Source: Treponema sp. (GTDB taxonomy: Bacteria; Spirochaetota; Spirochaetia; Treponematales; Breznakiellaceae). Taken from it: a DNA stretch of 36,997 nt. Below the pieces are notes generated by a model. It did no database searches. It had not been told where the DNA came from and worked only from the letters and a program-made list of their open reading frames with translations. This document shows, piece after piece, positions 7,823 through 16,461 of the stretch; the stretch's first letter is position 1, and each line of letters opens with the position of its first letter. The stretch spans positions 1 to 36,997 of the forward strand of contig JAISBN010000097.1 in the NCBI GenBank assembly GCA_031266175.1. The letters are read 5' to 3'. The position numbers and the translations under genes are program-made.

Positions 7823-8831
7823 TCCTGACCCCCGGCACGGCGAGAATTTTCCCCGCCGTCCGGTTCCCCAGGGCGGCGCATTCCTCCAGGGCTTTGCCCC
7901 GGAGGAACGCGGCAAGAAAGCCCGCCGCAAAGGCGTCCCCGGCGCCGGTACTGTCCACCGGAACCAGGGGCGTTGTTTCCGCCGCAAAGGCGCCGGCGGC
8001 GGAAACCACCACCGCCCCCTTCTCCGCCTGTTTCAGGACGATGATCGATCCCGCCTTCCCGCAGAGGCCCTCCCAAAAACCGCCGGCGGGATTAAGCCGG
8101 CGGGAAGAAGACGCTACGGGGGGCGGTTCCGTACCGCCGGTTTTTCCGTGCAAAACGCCGTAGAGGGCGGCCGCTTCTTCCTCGTTCATAAAAAGGATCA
8201 GGGGATGTTCCCCCATGTATTCCGCAATCCGTTCCGCCCCGGCGCGGATCGTGAAAACGGAACCGGCGTCCAGGGCCAGGACCGGATTCCCGGCGTGGTC
8301 CCGGGCGGCAAGTTCAAACACCCGGCGGACCAGGTCTTCCCGGTCCAGCATATAGCCGTCCAGGACAACGGCTTTGGCCCGGCTGAAAAGTTCTTCCGGT
8401 ATATCGCCGGGGCCAAAGTCCTCCGCCGCTCCGGGGGACGCGGCGATTTTAACCCCCTCCGGGGTGGTGAGTACCAGGCAGCATCCGGTTTTTTCGGCGG
8501 AGGGAAGCAGCAGAACCTGTACCCCGGCGTCGATCAAATCCCCCTTAAAAAGCCGGGCAAAAGCGTCCGGCTCGCCGGCTCCCGCCCCGCTTGTTCCCGC
8601 GGAACCGGCAAAGGCGCCGCGTATTCCCAGCAGGGAGGCGATTTTTGCCACATTGGCGGCCCCGCCCCCGGAACCGTATGCCATGGAGGGCAAGGCCCCC
8701 AGGACCAGGTCGATCAGAGCGGGGGAAACATGCTGAACCGGCGCCACGATACCGTAACGCCGGCAGAAGTTTTCGCCGGCCTCCGCGAAGATATCCACCA
8801 TGGCGTGGCCCAGGCACAGCAGCTCAACCAT
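7788..8831 (-). CDS. PfkB-family carbohydrate kinase
   Basis: A 347-residue ribokinase/PfkB-type sugar kinase. It has the N-terminal GSGGGAANVAKIASLLG motif (substrate and dimer region) and the C-terminal PfkB signature DSTGAGDAFAAGFLAAF, whose second Asp is the catalytic base. A Pro/Ser-rich insertion lies around residues 230-255, before the C-terminal lobe. The substrate cannot be told from sequence; adenosine/ribokinase-like and 2-keto-3-deoxy-sugar kinases share this layout. It follows ackA by 15 bases and is likely the last gene of a manC-ackA-pfkB transcript. Its 3' end runs 35 bases into the convergent DJ-1 gene. Confidence 0.85.
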   Translation of the reverse strand: MVELLCLGHAMVDIFAEAGENFCRRYGIVAPVQHVSPALIDLVLGALPSMAYGSGGGAANVAKIASLLGIRGAFAGSAGTSGAGAGEPDAFARLFKGDLIDAGVQVLLLPSAEKTGCCLVLTTPEGVKIAASPGAAEDFGPGDIPEELFSRAKAVVLDGYMLDREDLVRRVFELAARDHAGNPVLALDAGSVFTIRAGAERIAEYMGEHPLILFMNEEEAAALYGVLHGKTGGTEPPPVASSSRRLNPAGGFWEGLCGKAGSIIVLKQAEKGAVVVSAAGAFAAETTPLVPVDSTGAGDAFAAGFLAAFLRGKALEECAALGNRTAGKILAVPGVRISREALGAPPR

Positions 8832-8846
8832 AAGCGCCGATTCCCG

Positions 8847-10184
8847 TTACTTCGGAACGGCGATAATACCCTTCAGTTCAGGATGTTTTGCCAGTTCCCC
8901 CTGTAGGCCCTCGGCCCGGCCCTTGTTGACATAATCCCTGCTCTGGAAGGAATAGGTAAACCGGGTATGGATGTCGTAGGTCCCCGCCGTCAGGGCATAG
9001 GCGTCTTCGGTCATTACCAGTTCTTCGTCGGTGGGGATAACATAAACGGGAATTTTTGATTCCGGTTTGCTGATGATGGTCTCCGTATTCCGGGTATGGG
9101 ACAGTTCGTTCCTTCGGGGATCGTACACAATGCCAAGGCCTTCTAGGCCGGAAAGGATCTTTTCCCGCATAAAGAAGGCAAACTCACCCACCCCCGCGGT
9201 AAAGACCAGGGCGTCCACCCTGCCCAGGATTGCCTGGTAAGCGCCGATGTATTTTTTAACCCGGTGGGCTTCCATATTCTGGGCCAGGAGCGCCTTTGTA
9301 TCCCCTTCCCGGGCGGCCTTTTGAATGTCCCGGCGGTCGGTATATTTTCCGGTAATGCCCAGAAGGCCGCTTTTTTTGTTCAGCGCGCTTTCCATATCGG
9401 CGGGGCTCATGCCGGTTTTCCGCATCACATAAAAGGGCATGGCCAGATCCGCGTCGCCGGCCCGGCTTCCCATGATAAGCCCCTCCAGGGGGGTAATGCC
9501 CATGGAGGTATCGAAGGAACAGCCGTCCCTGACGGCGTTAACCGACGAGCCGTTCCCCAAATGGCAGATGATGATATTGGTCTTGAAGGGATCCTTTCCC
9601 AGCAGGACCGAAGCCCGTTTGGCGGTGTACAGAAAACTGGTACCGTGAAAACCGTAGCGCCGCACCGAATAGTTTTCGTACCATTCATAGGGAACGGCGT
9701 ACAGGAACGATTCCGGGGGCATGGTCTGATGCCAGGCGGTATCCATAATCGCGCAGTGGGGAACCGCGGGGAGTACTTTTTTTGCCGCTTCAATTCCCAT
9801 GATGTTCGCGGGATTGTGGAGGGGGCTCATGTCCTTCATTTCGTTAAAGGCCGCCATGGCCGCTTCGTCCACAATGACGCTCTTGGTAAATTTATCGCCG
9901 CCGTGGACTACCCGGTGCCCCACGGCGCTTATGACCGACATGTCGTTGATACAGCCCGTTTCCTTATCCGTCAGGGTTTTGATAATCAGATCCACCGCGT
10001 CCACATGGGTGGGGCAGTCGTGGTTAACGGCGATCTCCTCCCTTCCTTTTACCTTGTGATTGATAAAGGATCCGCCCACGGTTACTTTTTCCACCACCCC
10101 CACGGCCAGAATATCCCTTGAATCCCAGTCGTAGACCTGATATTTCGCGGAAGAAGATCCGCAGTTGAGCGTTAAAATGACCAT
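8847..10184 (-). CDS. ackA: Acetate kinase
   Basis: Acetate kinase interconverts acetyl phosphate plus ADP with acetate plus ATP, the substrate-level phosphorylation step of acetate-forming fermentation. Diagnostic segments: [16 protein letters not shown] at the N-terminus with Asn7, GHRVVHGG, the RYGFHGTSF active-site segment, ICHLGNGSS (phosphate loop) and VFTAGVGEF. At 445 residues it is longer than the usual 400. The extra length includes a C-terminal extension after the [14 protein letters not shown] block. A GAGG six bases before the ATG supports the start. It lies 77 bases after manC and 15 before the PfkB gene. No phosphotransacetylase gene is in the window. Confidence 0.97.
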   Translation of the reverse strand: MVILTLNCGSSSAKYQVYDWDSRDILAVGVVEKVTVGGSFINHKVKGREEIAVNHDCPTHVDAVDLIIKTLTDKETGCINDMSVISAVGHRVVHGGDKFTKSVIVDEAAMAAFNEMKDMSPLHNPANIMGIEAAKKVLPAVPHCAIMDTAWHQTMPPESFLYAVPYEWYENYSVRRYGFHGTSFLYTAKRASVLLGKDPFKTNIIICHLGNGSSVNAVRDGCSFDTSMGITPLEGLIMGSRAGDADLAMPFYVMRKTGMSPADMESALNKKSGLLGITGKYTDRRDIQKAAREGDTKALLAQNMEAHRVKKYIGAYQAILGRVDALVFTAGVGEFAFFMREKILSGLEGLGIVYDPRRNELSHTRNTETIISKPESKIPVYVIPTDEELVMTEDAYALTAGTYDIHTRFTYSFQSRDYVNKGRAEGLQGELAKHPELKGIIAVPK

Positions 10185-10261
10185 AGTTTCCTCGCTTACT
10201 AAAAATTATGGAGCTTTGAAAAAGCTTCTTTCTTATGGTTTATGCAGCCCTTATACGTATA

Positions 10262-11428
10262 TTATAATAGTTCATTCCGATCTTTTGCCCTGATTTGTTC
10301 CACAATATCCCGGACATGCTGGGTTTCGCCTTTTTTTGCAATCAGAACGCTGCCGGGGCCGCCGTTTTTTCCCGACCGTACCGAGATAATAAGGTCCTCC
10401 ACGCCGATAAGGGCCACGGGTATATCGGAATCAACAAAACATTCCCTGGCGTTATGGTGATACACTTCCGCGTGATGCGTACCGTAACGGCCCGCCAAAA
10501 GGGCGTATTCGTCCCAGCTGCCCACGTCTACCCAGTTAAAGCCCGCTTTGACCATAACCGTGGGGAAACATTTTTCCGCAATGGCGTAGTCAAAGGAAAC
10601 CGCCGCGGTCTTTTCGTAGGCTTCCTCCAGGTCCAGCCATTTCCAGAGTATCCGCAGGCCCCGTTCCGTTTTGAAGGACCGCTCGTCCGGCGCCCGGAGT
10701 TTCCCGAAAGGCCGGATTACCTCCGGAGCGCTGCGGCGGAATTCTTCCAGGATAAACCGGGAAGAGAAGGCGAACATGCCGGAATTCCAGAAAAAATTCC
10801 CCGCTTCAAGAAAGGATTCCGCCGTCTGCCGGTTCGGCTTTTCCCTGAAGGAACTTACCGTAAACGTCTGGGGTTCTTCCGCCGTCCGGGAAACCAGGGT
10901 TCCCGCTTCGATATAACCGTAGCCTGTCTCGGGCCCCCGGGGCGCGATGCCGAAAACGGCAAGCTTGTCCGCCGCGGCAAAAGCTTCCGCCGCGGCGGCG
11001 TCCACAATAAATTTTTCCAGGGGAGTGATGATGTGGTCGCTGGTAAGGACCAGCACCTTCCGTTCTTCACCGGACATCCAGTCGATATAATTAACCGCGC
11101 AGGCGATGGCGGGGGCAGTATTCCGGGCCTCCGGTTCGGGAATCAGGACCAGCCGCTTTAATTCTTTCGGGCTGTACCGTTCACAGGCTCTGACAATATG
11201 GGCTACATGGGAATGCCCGGCGACGATGATCACCCTGCCGTCCCCTTCCTCATCCACAACCTTCAATGCCCGTTCCACCGCGGCGTTAAAAAAACTGCCC
11301 GCGGCAATGGCCTCCGGTTCCGCGGAAAGGGAGGGCATGGGAAGGAACTGTTTCGGCATCATGCTGTTGCTGGCCGGCCAAAGCCTGGTACCGGAACCGC
11401 CGGCCATGATAATACAGTCGTTGAACAT
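10262..11428 (-). CDS. manC: Mannose-1-phosphate guanylyltransferase
   Basis: Makes GDP-mannose from mannose-1-phosphate and GTP for surface polysaccharide or glycoprotein synthesis. The 388-residue protein has the nucleotidyltransferase signature AGGSGTRLWPAS at 9-20, PKQFLP, the NTAPAI motif, LVLTSDH, a FREKP motif, FFWNSGMFAF, FDYAIAEK and NWVDVGSW. It lacks the C-terminal isomerase (cupin) domain of bifunctional ManC/AlgA enzymes, so it is the single-function type. The stop codon lies inside a TATAAT-like stretch 77 bases before ackA. A good promoter (feature at 11438-11466) places its start site within a few bases of the ATG, giving little or no leader. Symbol is by family; manC and rfbM are both used. 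Confidence 0.92.
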   Translation of the reverse strand: MFNDCIIMAGGSGTRLWPASNSMMPKQFLPMPSLSAEPEAIAAGSFFNAAVERALKVVDEEGDGRVIIVAGHSHVAHIVRACERYSPKELKRLVLIPEPEARNTAPAIACAVNYIDWMSGEERKVLVLTSDHIITPLEKFIVDAAAAEAFAAADKLAVFGIAPRGPETGYGYIEAGTLVSRTAEEPQTFTVSSFREKPNRQTAESFLEAGNFFWNSGMFAFSSRFILEEFRRSAPEVIRPFGKLRAPDERSFKTERGLRILWKWLDLEEAYEKTAAVSFDYAIAEKCFPTVMVKAGFNWVDVGSWDEYALLAGRYGTHHAEVYHHNARECFVDSDIPVALIGVEDLIISVRSGKNGGPGSVLIAKKGETQHVRDIVEQIRAKDRNELL

Positions 11429-11437
11429 GGTTGATCC

Positions 11438-11466
11438 AGTATAATTCAGGAATAGTTTAGCCGCAA
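11438..11466 (-). promoter_or_regulatory. Sigma-70-type promoter for manC
   Basis: On the minus strand: -35 TTGCGG (11466-11461), 17-base spacer, -10 TATACT (11443-11438). Transcription would start near 11431, only a few bases before the ATG at 11428. Confidence 0.55.
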
Positions 11467-11482
11467 GAAGCCGGAGCGGGTT

Positions 11483-12076
11483 TTAGCGTCCGGGCCGGGG
11501 GATCCGTACTTCCTTATAACGAAAACAGCCGGTAATATGATCGTTTACGATGCCCGTGGCCTGGAGATGGGAGTACATGATGATACTGCCCAGAAAGCGG
11601 AACCCCCGTTTTTTCAAATCCGCCGCGACACGGTCGGAAAGTTCCGTCCTGGCGGGCAGTTCGGAAAGGCTTTTCCACCTGCCGGTGATCTGTTTTCCGC
11701 TGGTAAAACCCCAGATATAGGCGGAAAAACTTCCCGCCTCTTTTTGCAGTTCCAGGAATTTTTGGGCGTTGGTGATGGAAGCTTCGATTTTAAGGCGGTT
11801 CCGCACAATGCCCGGATTTTCCAGCAATTTTTTCTTTTTTGCATCCCCATAGCGGGCTACCCTGGCCGGATCAAAGCCGTCGTAGGCCCGGCGGTAGTTT
11901 TCCCGTTTTTTCAGGATCGTGATCCAGCTAAGGCCCGCCTGGGCCGATTCCAGGACGAGGAATTCAAACTGCTTCCGGTCGTCAAAAACAGGCACCCCCC
12001 ATTCCCGGTCGTGGTATTCCATGTACAGCTCCGATCCCAGGCACCACCCACAGCGTCCAGGTTGAACATCCTTCAT
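11483..12076 (-). CDS. tag: DNA-3-methyladenine glycosylase I
   Basis: Removes 3-methyladenine from alkylated DNA in base-excision repair. The 197-residue protein carries all Tag hallmarks: zinc ligands Cys9 (RCGWC), His22 (YHDREWGVP), His180 and Cys184 (NDHITGC), the catalytic Glu43 with Trp51 in LVLESAQAGLSW, and a KRGFRFLGSIIMYSHLQATG block that binds the base. A strong AAGGAGG seven bases before the ATG fixes the start, and tandem TATAAT-like hexamers just upstream suggest its own promoter. The gene is separated from manC by 54 bases. Confidence 0.96.
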   Translation of the reverse strand: MKDVQPGRCGWCLGSELYMEYHDREWGVPVFDDRKQFEFLVLESAQAGLSWITILKKRENYRRAYDGFDPARVARYGDAKKKKLLENPGIVRNRLKIEASITNAQKFLELQKEAGSFSAYIWGFTSGKQITGRWKSLSELPARTELSDRVAADLKKRGFRFLGSIIMYSHLQATGIVNDHITGCFRYKEVRIPRPGR

Positions 12077-12112
12077 ACATTCCTCCTTATTATATGAATT
12101 ATATGACCCGCG

Positions 12113-13207
12113 CTAAAGCGCGTGATTTTGGGACAGGGTCGTTTTCCCAAAAATACTTTTCAGGACCCGGCGGAAGGCTTCCGGCAGCGGCGCCCGGATG
12201 AGGGGGACAAAAGCTTCCGGCAGTTCCAGTTCCGCCGCGTGCAGAAAAAAACCGGGCCCTGCGGCGGGGATGGGAAGGCCGCCGTATTTCCGGTCCCCGG
12301 ACAGGGCGTGTCCGCGGCGGGCCGCCTGGGCGCGGATCTGGTGGGTACGGCCGGTACCGGTTTCCAGCCGGGCCAGGGTCCAGGCCCGGCTGCCCTCCCG
12401 GGCCCGAGCAAGGGGCGTAACTCCGGTCAGGGCAGGCCTGGCCCCGTCTGCCGGTTCGGCCGCGGCCGGAACAATCCGCGTTTTCCGGGCCGCCGTATCC
12501 CGGAGGAGCATGTCTTCCCACACCTCATCCCCGGCCAGTTCGCCGTCCAGAAGAGCCAGGTACCGTTTACGGATCTTCCCCCCCCGCAAAAGGGCGCTGA
12601 AACGCCGGGCTCCTTCCAGACTTTCGGAAAAAACGATGACGCCGCTGGTGGGTTTATCGAGCCTGTGCAGAGGGCCGGGCTTAAAGGAAAGGGACTCGGG
12701 CAGCCGCCCCGTCAGATATGCCCGGACCCGCCGTTCCAGGGTATCCGGGGCTGTTCCCCGCCGGCGGTTCCGGTCCGGCGATTCGCCGTGAACCGCAAGA
12801 CCCGCGGGTTTGTTCAGAATAAGGAGCCCCGCCCCTTCCCATAGGATGTCAAGGTTTATCCCGGTTTTAGGCCCGATAGCGGGGACGGGACGGCGGGATT
12901 TAAAACGCATTCGCTTTAAATCCTCCTCCCCGGCGAAACCGGCGAAGAAAGGGCGGGTTTTAGGCTGAATTCGTTTTAACTCCCCCGGAAGTGTGTTTAG
13001 ATGAAGCGTGTTTAGGTGAATTGCGTCTATATATATTTCCGCCCCTTCCTGAATACGATCTTCGCCCCGGGCGGAACGGCCGTTAACCCGGACAAGGCCT
13101 TTGCGCAGCAGCCGGTGCAGGGCCGAAAGGGGAAGCTCTGGCAGGGCTTTACGGAGGATCCGGTCAAGGCGGCGGTTGTCATCGTCGGTCCGGGCGGTGA
13201 GGATCAT
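12113..13207 (-). CDS. RluA-family 23S rRNA pseudouridine synthase
   Basis: Converts specific uridines in rRNA (or tRNA) to pseudouridine. Domain order: an S4 RNA-binding domain at residues 10-60 (RLDRILRKALPELPLSALHRLLRKG), a linker, then the RluA catalytic domain with PLHRLDKPTSGV, whose Asp is the nucleophile, and GRTHQIRAQAARRGHAL. The 364-residue length fits RluC/RluD. The linker (about 62-115) carries a tandem HLNTL-HLNTL duplication and a second near-repeat around LKRIQPKTRP and LKRMRFKSRRP, not usual in the family. Which rRNA site is modified cannot be told. Last gene of the unit starting at 14212; nine bases separate it from its upstream neighbour. A CGCGCT/AGCGCG hairpin covers its stop. 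Confidence 0.9.
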   Translation of the reverse strand: MILTARTDDDNRRLDRILRKALPELPLSALHRLLRKGLVRVNGRSARGEDRIQEGAEIYIDAIHLNTLHLNTLPGELKRIQPKTRPFFAGFAGEEDLKRMRFKSRRPVPAIGPKTGINLDILWEGAGLLILNKPAGLAVHGESPDRNRRRGTAPDTLERRVRAYLTGRLPESLSFKPGPLHRLDKPTSGVIVFSESLEGARRFSALLRGGKIRKRYLALLDGELAGDEVWEDMLLRDTAARKTRIVPAAAEPADGARPALTGVTPLARAREGSRAWTLARLETGTGRTHQIRAQAARRGHALSGDRKYGGLPIPAAGPGFFLHAAELELPEAFVPLIRAPLPEAFRRVLKSIFGKTTLSQNHAL

Positions 13208-13216
13208 ACCATGGGA

Positions 13217-13576
13217 CTAACGCAGGTTCTTGAGGTTTGCCAGAGGGCTTGAGGCAACCATCGCGGAAAGGTTTTCCAGACCCGCCAGGACCAGATCGGT
13301 ATTTTTTTCCGCCATGCCCCGCTCAATCACCTTAAAGAATTTTCGGGTTACCGCGGCCCGTTCGGCAAAAACGGCGGCAAAGAGCTTTTCATAAAAATCG
13401 TAGCGCTTCGTGATTTCGGCCAGGGCGATCTCTCTGGAGGCTTCAACCCTGGCCCTGTCCCGTCTGGTCAGATCGGTTTCTTTTTTGTATTCCACCAGAA
13501 TATCCAGGGCCCGGGCCGCGTCGCCGGAGGGGATGGTCTTGGGAAGACGGGCAAACAGGCCGGAAAACTGTTCCAT
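13217..13576 (-). CDS. Hypothetical helical protein
   Basis: A 119-residue, mostly alpha-helical, charged protein with no signal peptide, membrane helix or motif I recognise. It has many Arg/Glu/Lys with regularly spaced Leu/Ala (for example around EYKKETDLTRRDRARVEASR and KFFKVIERGMAEKNTDLV), consistent with a helical bundle or coiled coil. It begins nine bases after the stop of the 208-residue gene and ends nine bases before the pseudouridine synthase gene, so the three are almost surely co-transcribed. Function unknown; a structural or partner role for the upstream protein is only a guess from linkage. Confidence 0.6.
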   Translation of the reverse strand: MEQFSGLFARLPKTIPSGDAARALDILVEYKKETDLTRRDRARVEASREIALAEITKRYDFYEKLFAAVFAERAAVTRKFFKVIERGMAEKNTDLVLAGLENLSAMVASSPLANLKNLR

Positions 13577-13585
13577 GGTATCCGC

Positions 13586-14212
13586 CTAAAAAACCGGAGC
13601 TTCCGCCATCTTAAGGACAAAACCGGCGGTCACCGCCAGCGTCCGCAGCGGACCCATGTCTCCGCAGGAAAAGTAGGGTATGCCAAAAAAAGTCCTGATG
13701 GTCCGCCACAGCCTGGACAGGAAACCCAGGGGAAAAAGCCGCCACGCGGTCCGCCTGTACTGGTACTCAAAGGCGGTGATCGATTTTTTTATCGCCCCGG
13801 TCATTTCCCGGGCACGCATGCCGGCAACGCCGAAGCTGACCAGATTTTTCCGGAGGACCGCCATGTGTTTCAGGGCAAGGGACGGCCGCAGTCTGTTTTC
13901 CGGAACGGGAGCGGCGGGGCAATGGGCCGGCAAAGCGAAGAGTGCGGAAGCCGCGGGACCCGGATCGGCGGCGGCAATCCGTTCCAGGGTACAGTTTTCC
14001 GGCGCCTGGCGGTTGATAAGATCCCGCTGTTTCAGATTCAGGTTTTTTGTAATATCCCCGGTTTTTTTCAGCCTGAAAAGGGCGTCCCGCTTTGTTTCGA
14101 TTAACAGTTCCAGGGCTTTAACGGTCTCCGCGCGGCCCGCCTCGTGGGCTTTGTACAGAGCCGTCAGGGCGGCGGAAAGATCATGGCGGTTTGTTCCTGC
14201 AAGAGCAAACAT
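13586..14212 (-). CDS. Hypothetical protein, first gene of three-gene unit
   Basis: A 208-residue protein without a recognised family. The first 75 residues are a charged helical region. A Pro/Ala-rich middle follows, and the C-terminal 70 residues are basic then hydrophobic (RRTAWRLFPLGFLSRLWRTI, then an aromatic and Leu/Val-rich tail), possibly a membrane-associated segment. A promoter with TATAAT lies six bases before the ATG, so the transcript may have almost no leader; AAAGG sits directly against the ATG. The next gene starts nine bases after its stop, suggesting the two unknown proteins work together. Confidence 0.6.
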   Translation of the reverse strand: MFALAGTNRHDLSAALTALYKAHEAGRAETVKALELLIETKRDALFRLKKTGDITKNLNLKQRDLINRQAPENCTLERIAAADPGPAASALFALPAHCPAAPVPENRLRPSLALKHMAVLRKNLVSFGVAGMRAREMTGAIKKSITAFEYQYRRTAWRLFPLGFLSRLWRTIRTFFGIPYFSCGDMGPLRTLAVTAGFVLKMAEAPVF

Positions 14213-14218
14213 ACCTTT

Positions 14219-14246
14219 ATTATATAGATACTCCCGGAAATAGCAA
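14219..14246 (-). promoter_or_regulatory. Sigma-70-type promoter for the 13586-14212 gene
   Basis: On the minus strand: -35 TTGCTA (14246-14241), 16-base spacer, -10 TATAAT (14224-14219), six bases before the ATG at 14212. The start site would fall at or next to the start codon. Confidence 0.6.
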
Positions 14247-14310
14247 TGCCTCGAACAGTATTATTCGCGGGGCTGGATGCGGCTCCGGTTGTTCTGGTAT
14301 AGTGATCCCC

Positions 14311-15141
14311 ATGGGTACAACAGAGCGAATACGCCTTATTGCTTTCGACCTGGACGGAACAGTCCTGAACAGCCAAAAAGAAGTGAGCCCCCGGACCAGG
14401 GAGGCCATCGGCAAAGCTAAAGCGACGGGCATATACATCGTTCCCGCGACGGGCCGTCAGTTCAACGACGTTCATCCCCTGCTTAAGGACCTTGCGGATC
14501 CCTATGTGATTGCCAATAACGGAGCCCAGCTTTTTTCCGTTCCCGGCGGCAGCCTGGTTTTTTCCCGAAACTTTGAAAAAGACGCCGCCCTCTCGCTTCT
14601 CCGGGAAATCAGAAATTTTGACGCCCTCATCTTCGGCGCTTATGATACGGTGGGATTTTTTGACAACCGGGGAAAGGGCTTTGAATCGGGAGTTGCGGAG
14701 CGGATGATCCAAAGCCGGTGGAAAAACAACTATCCCCTTAGGGACATCGAAACGGAAATCCGGAACGGAGAGAATTTTATTAAGCTGGTCATGCTCTTTG
14801 AAAACATCGCGGAACGGGAAAGGGCCTACGGAACCCTTGCTCCCAGAAAGGACCTTTACGTTACCTTTTTTGCCGAAGACAATATCGAACTTATGCCCGC
14901 GGGCATCAGCAAAGGAGAGGCCCTGAAGACGGCGGCGGCAAAGCTCGGCATACCCATGACGGAAGTCATGGCCATCGGTGACAGCGACAATGACCGGGAA
15001 ATGATTCGGGAAGCGGGTATCGGGGTAGCCATGGGAAACGCGCTGGATACCGTCAAAGCGGAAGCGGATCGCATTACCGGTTTCTGCGATGAAGACGGCG
15101 CCGCCGCCGCCATCGAATCGGTAACCGGACCTGTTGTATAA
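14311..15141 (+). CDS. Cof-type HAD-superfamily phosphatase
   Basis: A 276-residue HAD hydrolase of the Cof/YidA class IIB type, which dephosphorylates sugar phosphates or nucleotide cofactors. Motif I is FDLDGTVLN with nucleophile Asp and acid/base Asp; motif II is the Thr in VPATGR; the conserved Lys lies in the AGISKGEALKTAA block; motif IV is AIGDSDNDREMI. A C2-type cap lies between. The frame is open back to 14191, but those 40 residues are Gly/Cys/Ser-rich and unlike the family, so ATG 14311 (MGTTERIRLIAFDLDG) is used. A TATAGT at 14298-14303 lies seven bases upstream of it. The gene ends nine bases from the convergent Fic gene. Confidence 0.92.
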   Translation: MGTTERIRLIAFDLDGTVLNSQKEVSPRTREAIGKAKATGIYIVPATGRQFNDVHPLLKDLADPYVIANNGAQLFSVPGGSLVFSRNFEKDAALSLLREIRNFDALIFGAYDTVGFFDNRGKGFESGVAERMIQSRWKNNYPLRDIETEIRNGENFIKLVMLFENIAERERAYGTLAPRKDLYVTFFAEDNIELMPAGISKGEALKTAAAKLGIPMTEVMAIGDSDNDREMIREAGIGVAMGNALDTVKAEADRITGFCDEDGAAAAIESVTGPVV

Positions 15142-15150
15142 AGAAACGCC

Positions 15151-16245
15151 TCAGTTCCCTGTTTTTTCATACCAGGCTCCTCTGGTCGCGCCGTGTTTGA
15201 CAAGATAACCGGCGTCAGCCAGCGATTTAACAGCTTTTTTTACCGTTTCAATATTTAACCCCAGGGTATCCGCAATTTCAGCGGAAGTCCATTGGGCCTT
15301 CTTTCCAAAAAGACGGAGTACAGAAAGGGCTGTCCGGGAAAGTTTCAGGTCGGCCTGGGGAGCGCCGTTCGTCAAATTGTCGAATTCATCCTGTTTTATG
15401 GAATTGAGTTTTTCCTCAAGATGACGTTTCTGTTTTTGCAGGGTAGAAAGAAAAAACGAAAGCCATGGTTCATAATCAGCCTTACCGGCCCAGATATTTT
15501 TTTGCGTCCGTCGAAGAGCGCGGTAATAAGCTTCCTTGTTTGTTTCAATAATGGATTCAATCGAACTGTAGGGTATATGGGCATATCCTTTTTTTAACAG
15601 AAGCAGCGTAGTCAATGCCCTGGATAAACGGCCGTTGCCGTCCTGAAACGGATGAATAGCCAGAAAATGTACGATAAAAATACCGGTAACGAGGAGCGGA
15701 TGAAGAAACGGATCCTCAAGATTTTTCCGGGTCCATTCTACCAGTTCTTCCATAAGACGGGGAGTTTCAAAGGGAGATGCGGTTTCGAACACGATACCAA
15801 TTTCTTTTCCCCGGCCGTCAAAAGCAGTGACCGAGTTGGGGAGTTTTTTATACTTTCCCCGGTGCCGTTCATCCTTGCCCATGGGCTTAAGCATGATTTG
15901 ATGGAGCTGTTTAATATAGTTTTCCGAAAGGGGTATCAATTCATAGTTTTCAAAGATAGTATCCATCAGTTGGGCATAACCGGCTATTTCCGCTTCGTCC
16001 CTGTCCCGAAAGGAAGTTGTGTTAATTCCGGAAAGGATTTTTTCCACTTCGGAATCGGAGAGTTTGTTGCCTTCGATACGGTTTGAAGAACCTATGGACT
16101 CTATGGCGGCCACTTTCTTGAGCTTTGTAAGCTGTTCGGGCCGTAAGTGAACAAACAGGGACCAGGCACCCTTAAATTCGTCCAATTCGGCTATTTGTCC
16201 CAGCATTTGGGTATTTATTTTAACAGGGTGCGGATTAAAAGCCAT
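15151..16245 (-). CDS. Fic-family AMPylase-type protein with N-terminal inhibitory motif and C-terminal HTH
   Basis: A 364-residue Fic protein. Fic enzymes transfer AMP (or another nucleotide group) from a nucleotide to a hydroxyl side chain of a target. The active site is complete: HPFQDGNGR at 198-206, with catalytic His198. Residues 54-59 (SNRIEG) match the [S/T]xxxE[G/N] inhibitory helix, so this is a class II, self-inhibited Fic. Residues about 300-364 form a winged helix-turn-helix (WTSAEIADTLGLNIETVKKA), common in stand-alone Fic proteins. Three tandem 10-bp repeats lie directly upstream of the ATG and could be its own operator. Target unknown; roles range from housekeeping to toxin or stress control. 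No cognate antitoxin gene is adjacent. Confidence 0.92.
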   Translation of the reverse strand: MAFNPHPVKINTQMLGQIAELDEFKGAWSLFVHLRPEQLTKLKKVAAIESIGSSNRIEGNKLSDSEVEKILSGINTTSFRDRDEAEIAGYAQLMDTIFENYELIPLSENYIKQLHQIMLKPMGKDERHRGKYKKLPNSVTAFDGRGKEIGIVFETASPFETPRLMEELVEWTRKNLEDPFLHPLLVTGIFIVHFLAIHPFQDGNGRLSRALTTLLLLKKGYAHIPYSSIESIIETNKEAYYRALRRTQKNIWAGKADYEPWLSFFLSTLQKQKRHLEEKLNSIKQDEFDNLTNGAPQADLKLSRTALSVLRLFGKKAQWTSAEIADTLGLNIETVKKAVKSLADAGYLVKHGATRGAWYEKTGN

Positions 16246-16250
16246 ATACC

Positions 16251-16280
16251 TAATATTACCTAATATTACCTGATATTACC
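16251..16280. repeat. Three tandem 10-bp repeats at the Fic gene start (possible operator)
   Basis: Two exact copies of TAATATTACC and one TGATATTACC sit back to back, ending six bases from the Fic start codon. On the gene's strand they read GGTAATATTA, which contains the palindrome TAATATTA. A one-helical-turn period places each copy on the same DNA face. They also occupy the ribosome-binding region (AGG in each copy), so a bound protein would block expression. Confidence 0.7.
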
Positions 16281-16310
16281 TGAAACGTCAAGCGCCACAT
16301 TGCTCCACGA

Positions 16311-16377
16311 AAAATGTTACCGAAAAACACTCATGCCTCCAATATCAGCGTCCTCATTGTAATTTGGGTAACATTTT
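16311..16377. repeat. 11-bp inverted repeat bounding a 67-bp element
   Basis: AAAATGTTACC (16311-16321) and its exact reverse complement (16367-16377) are separated by 45 bases without an ORF. It could fold as a long hairpin, or be a tiny insertion remnant. Confidence 0.6.
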
Positions 16378-16403
16378 CAATTTGAGCCACCTGCCGATAG
16401 CGT

Positions 16404-16424
16404 CAGACCCGCAAAGCGGGTCTG
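16404..16424. repeat. Short perfect hairpin, 9-bp stem, AAA loop
   Basis: CAGACCCGC / GCGGGTCTG with loop AAA. There is no T-tract, so it is not a standard terminator. It is similar in form to the hairpins clustered at 34.6-34.8 kb. Confidence 0.7.
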
Positions 16425-16461
16425 CTGGTAAACAGTCCCGTTGTACAAAGCGTCCATGTTC

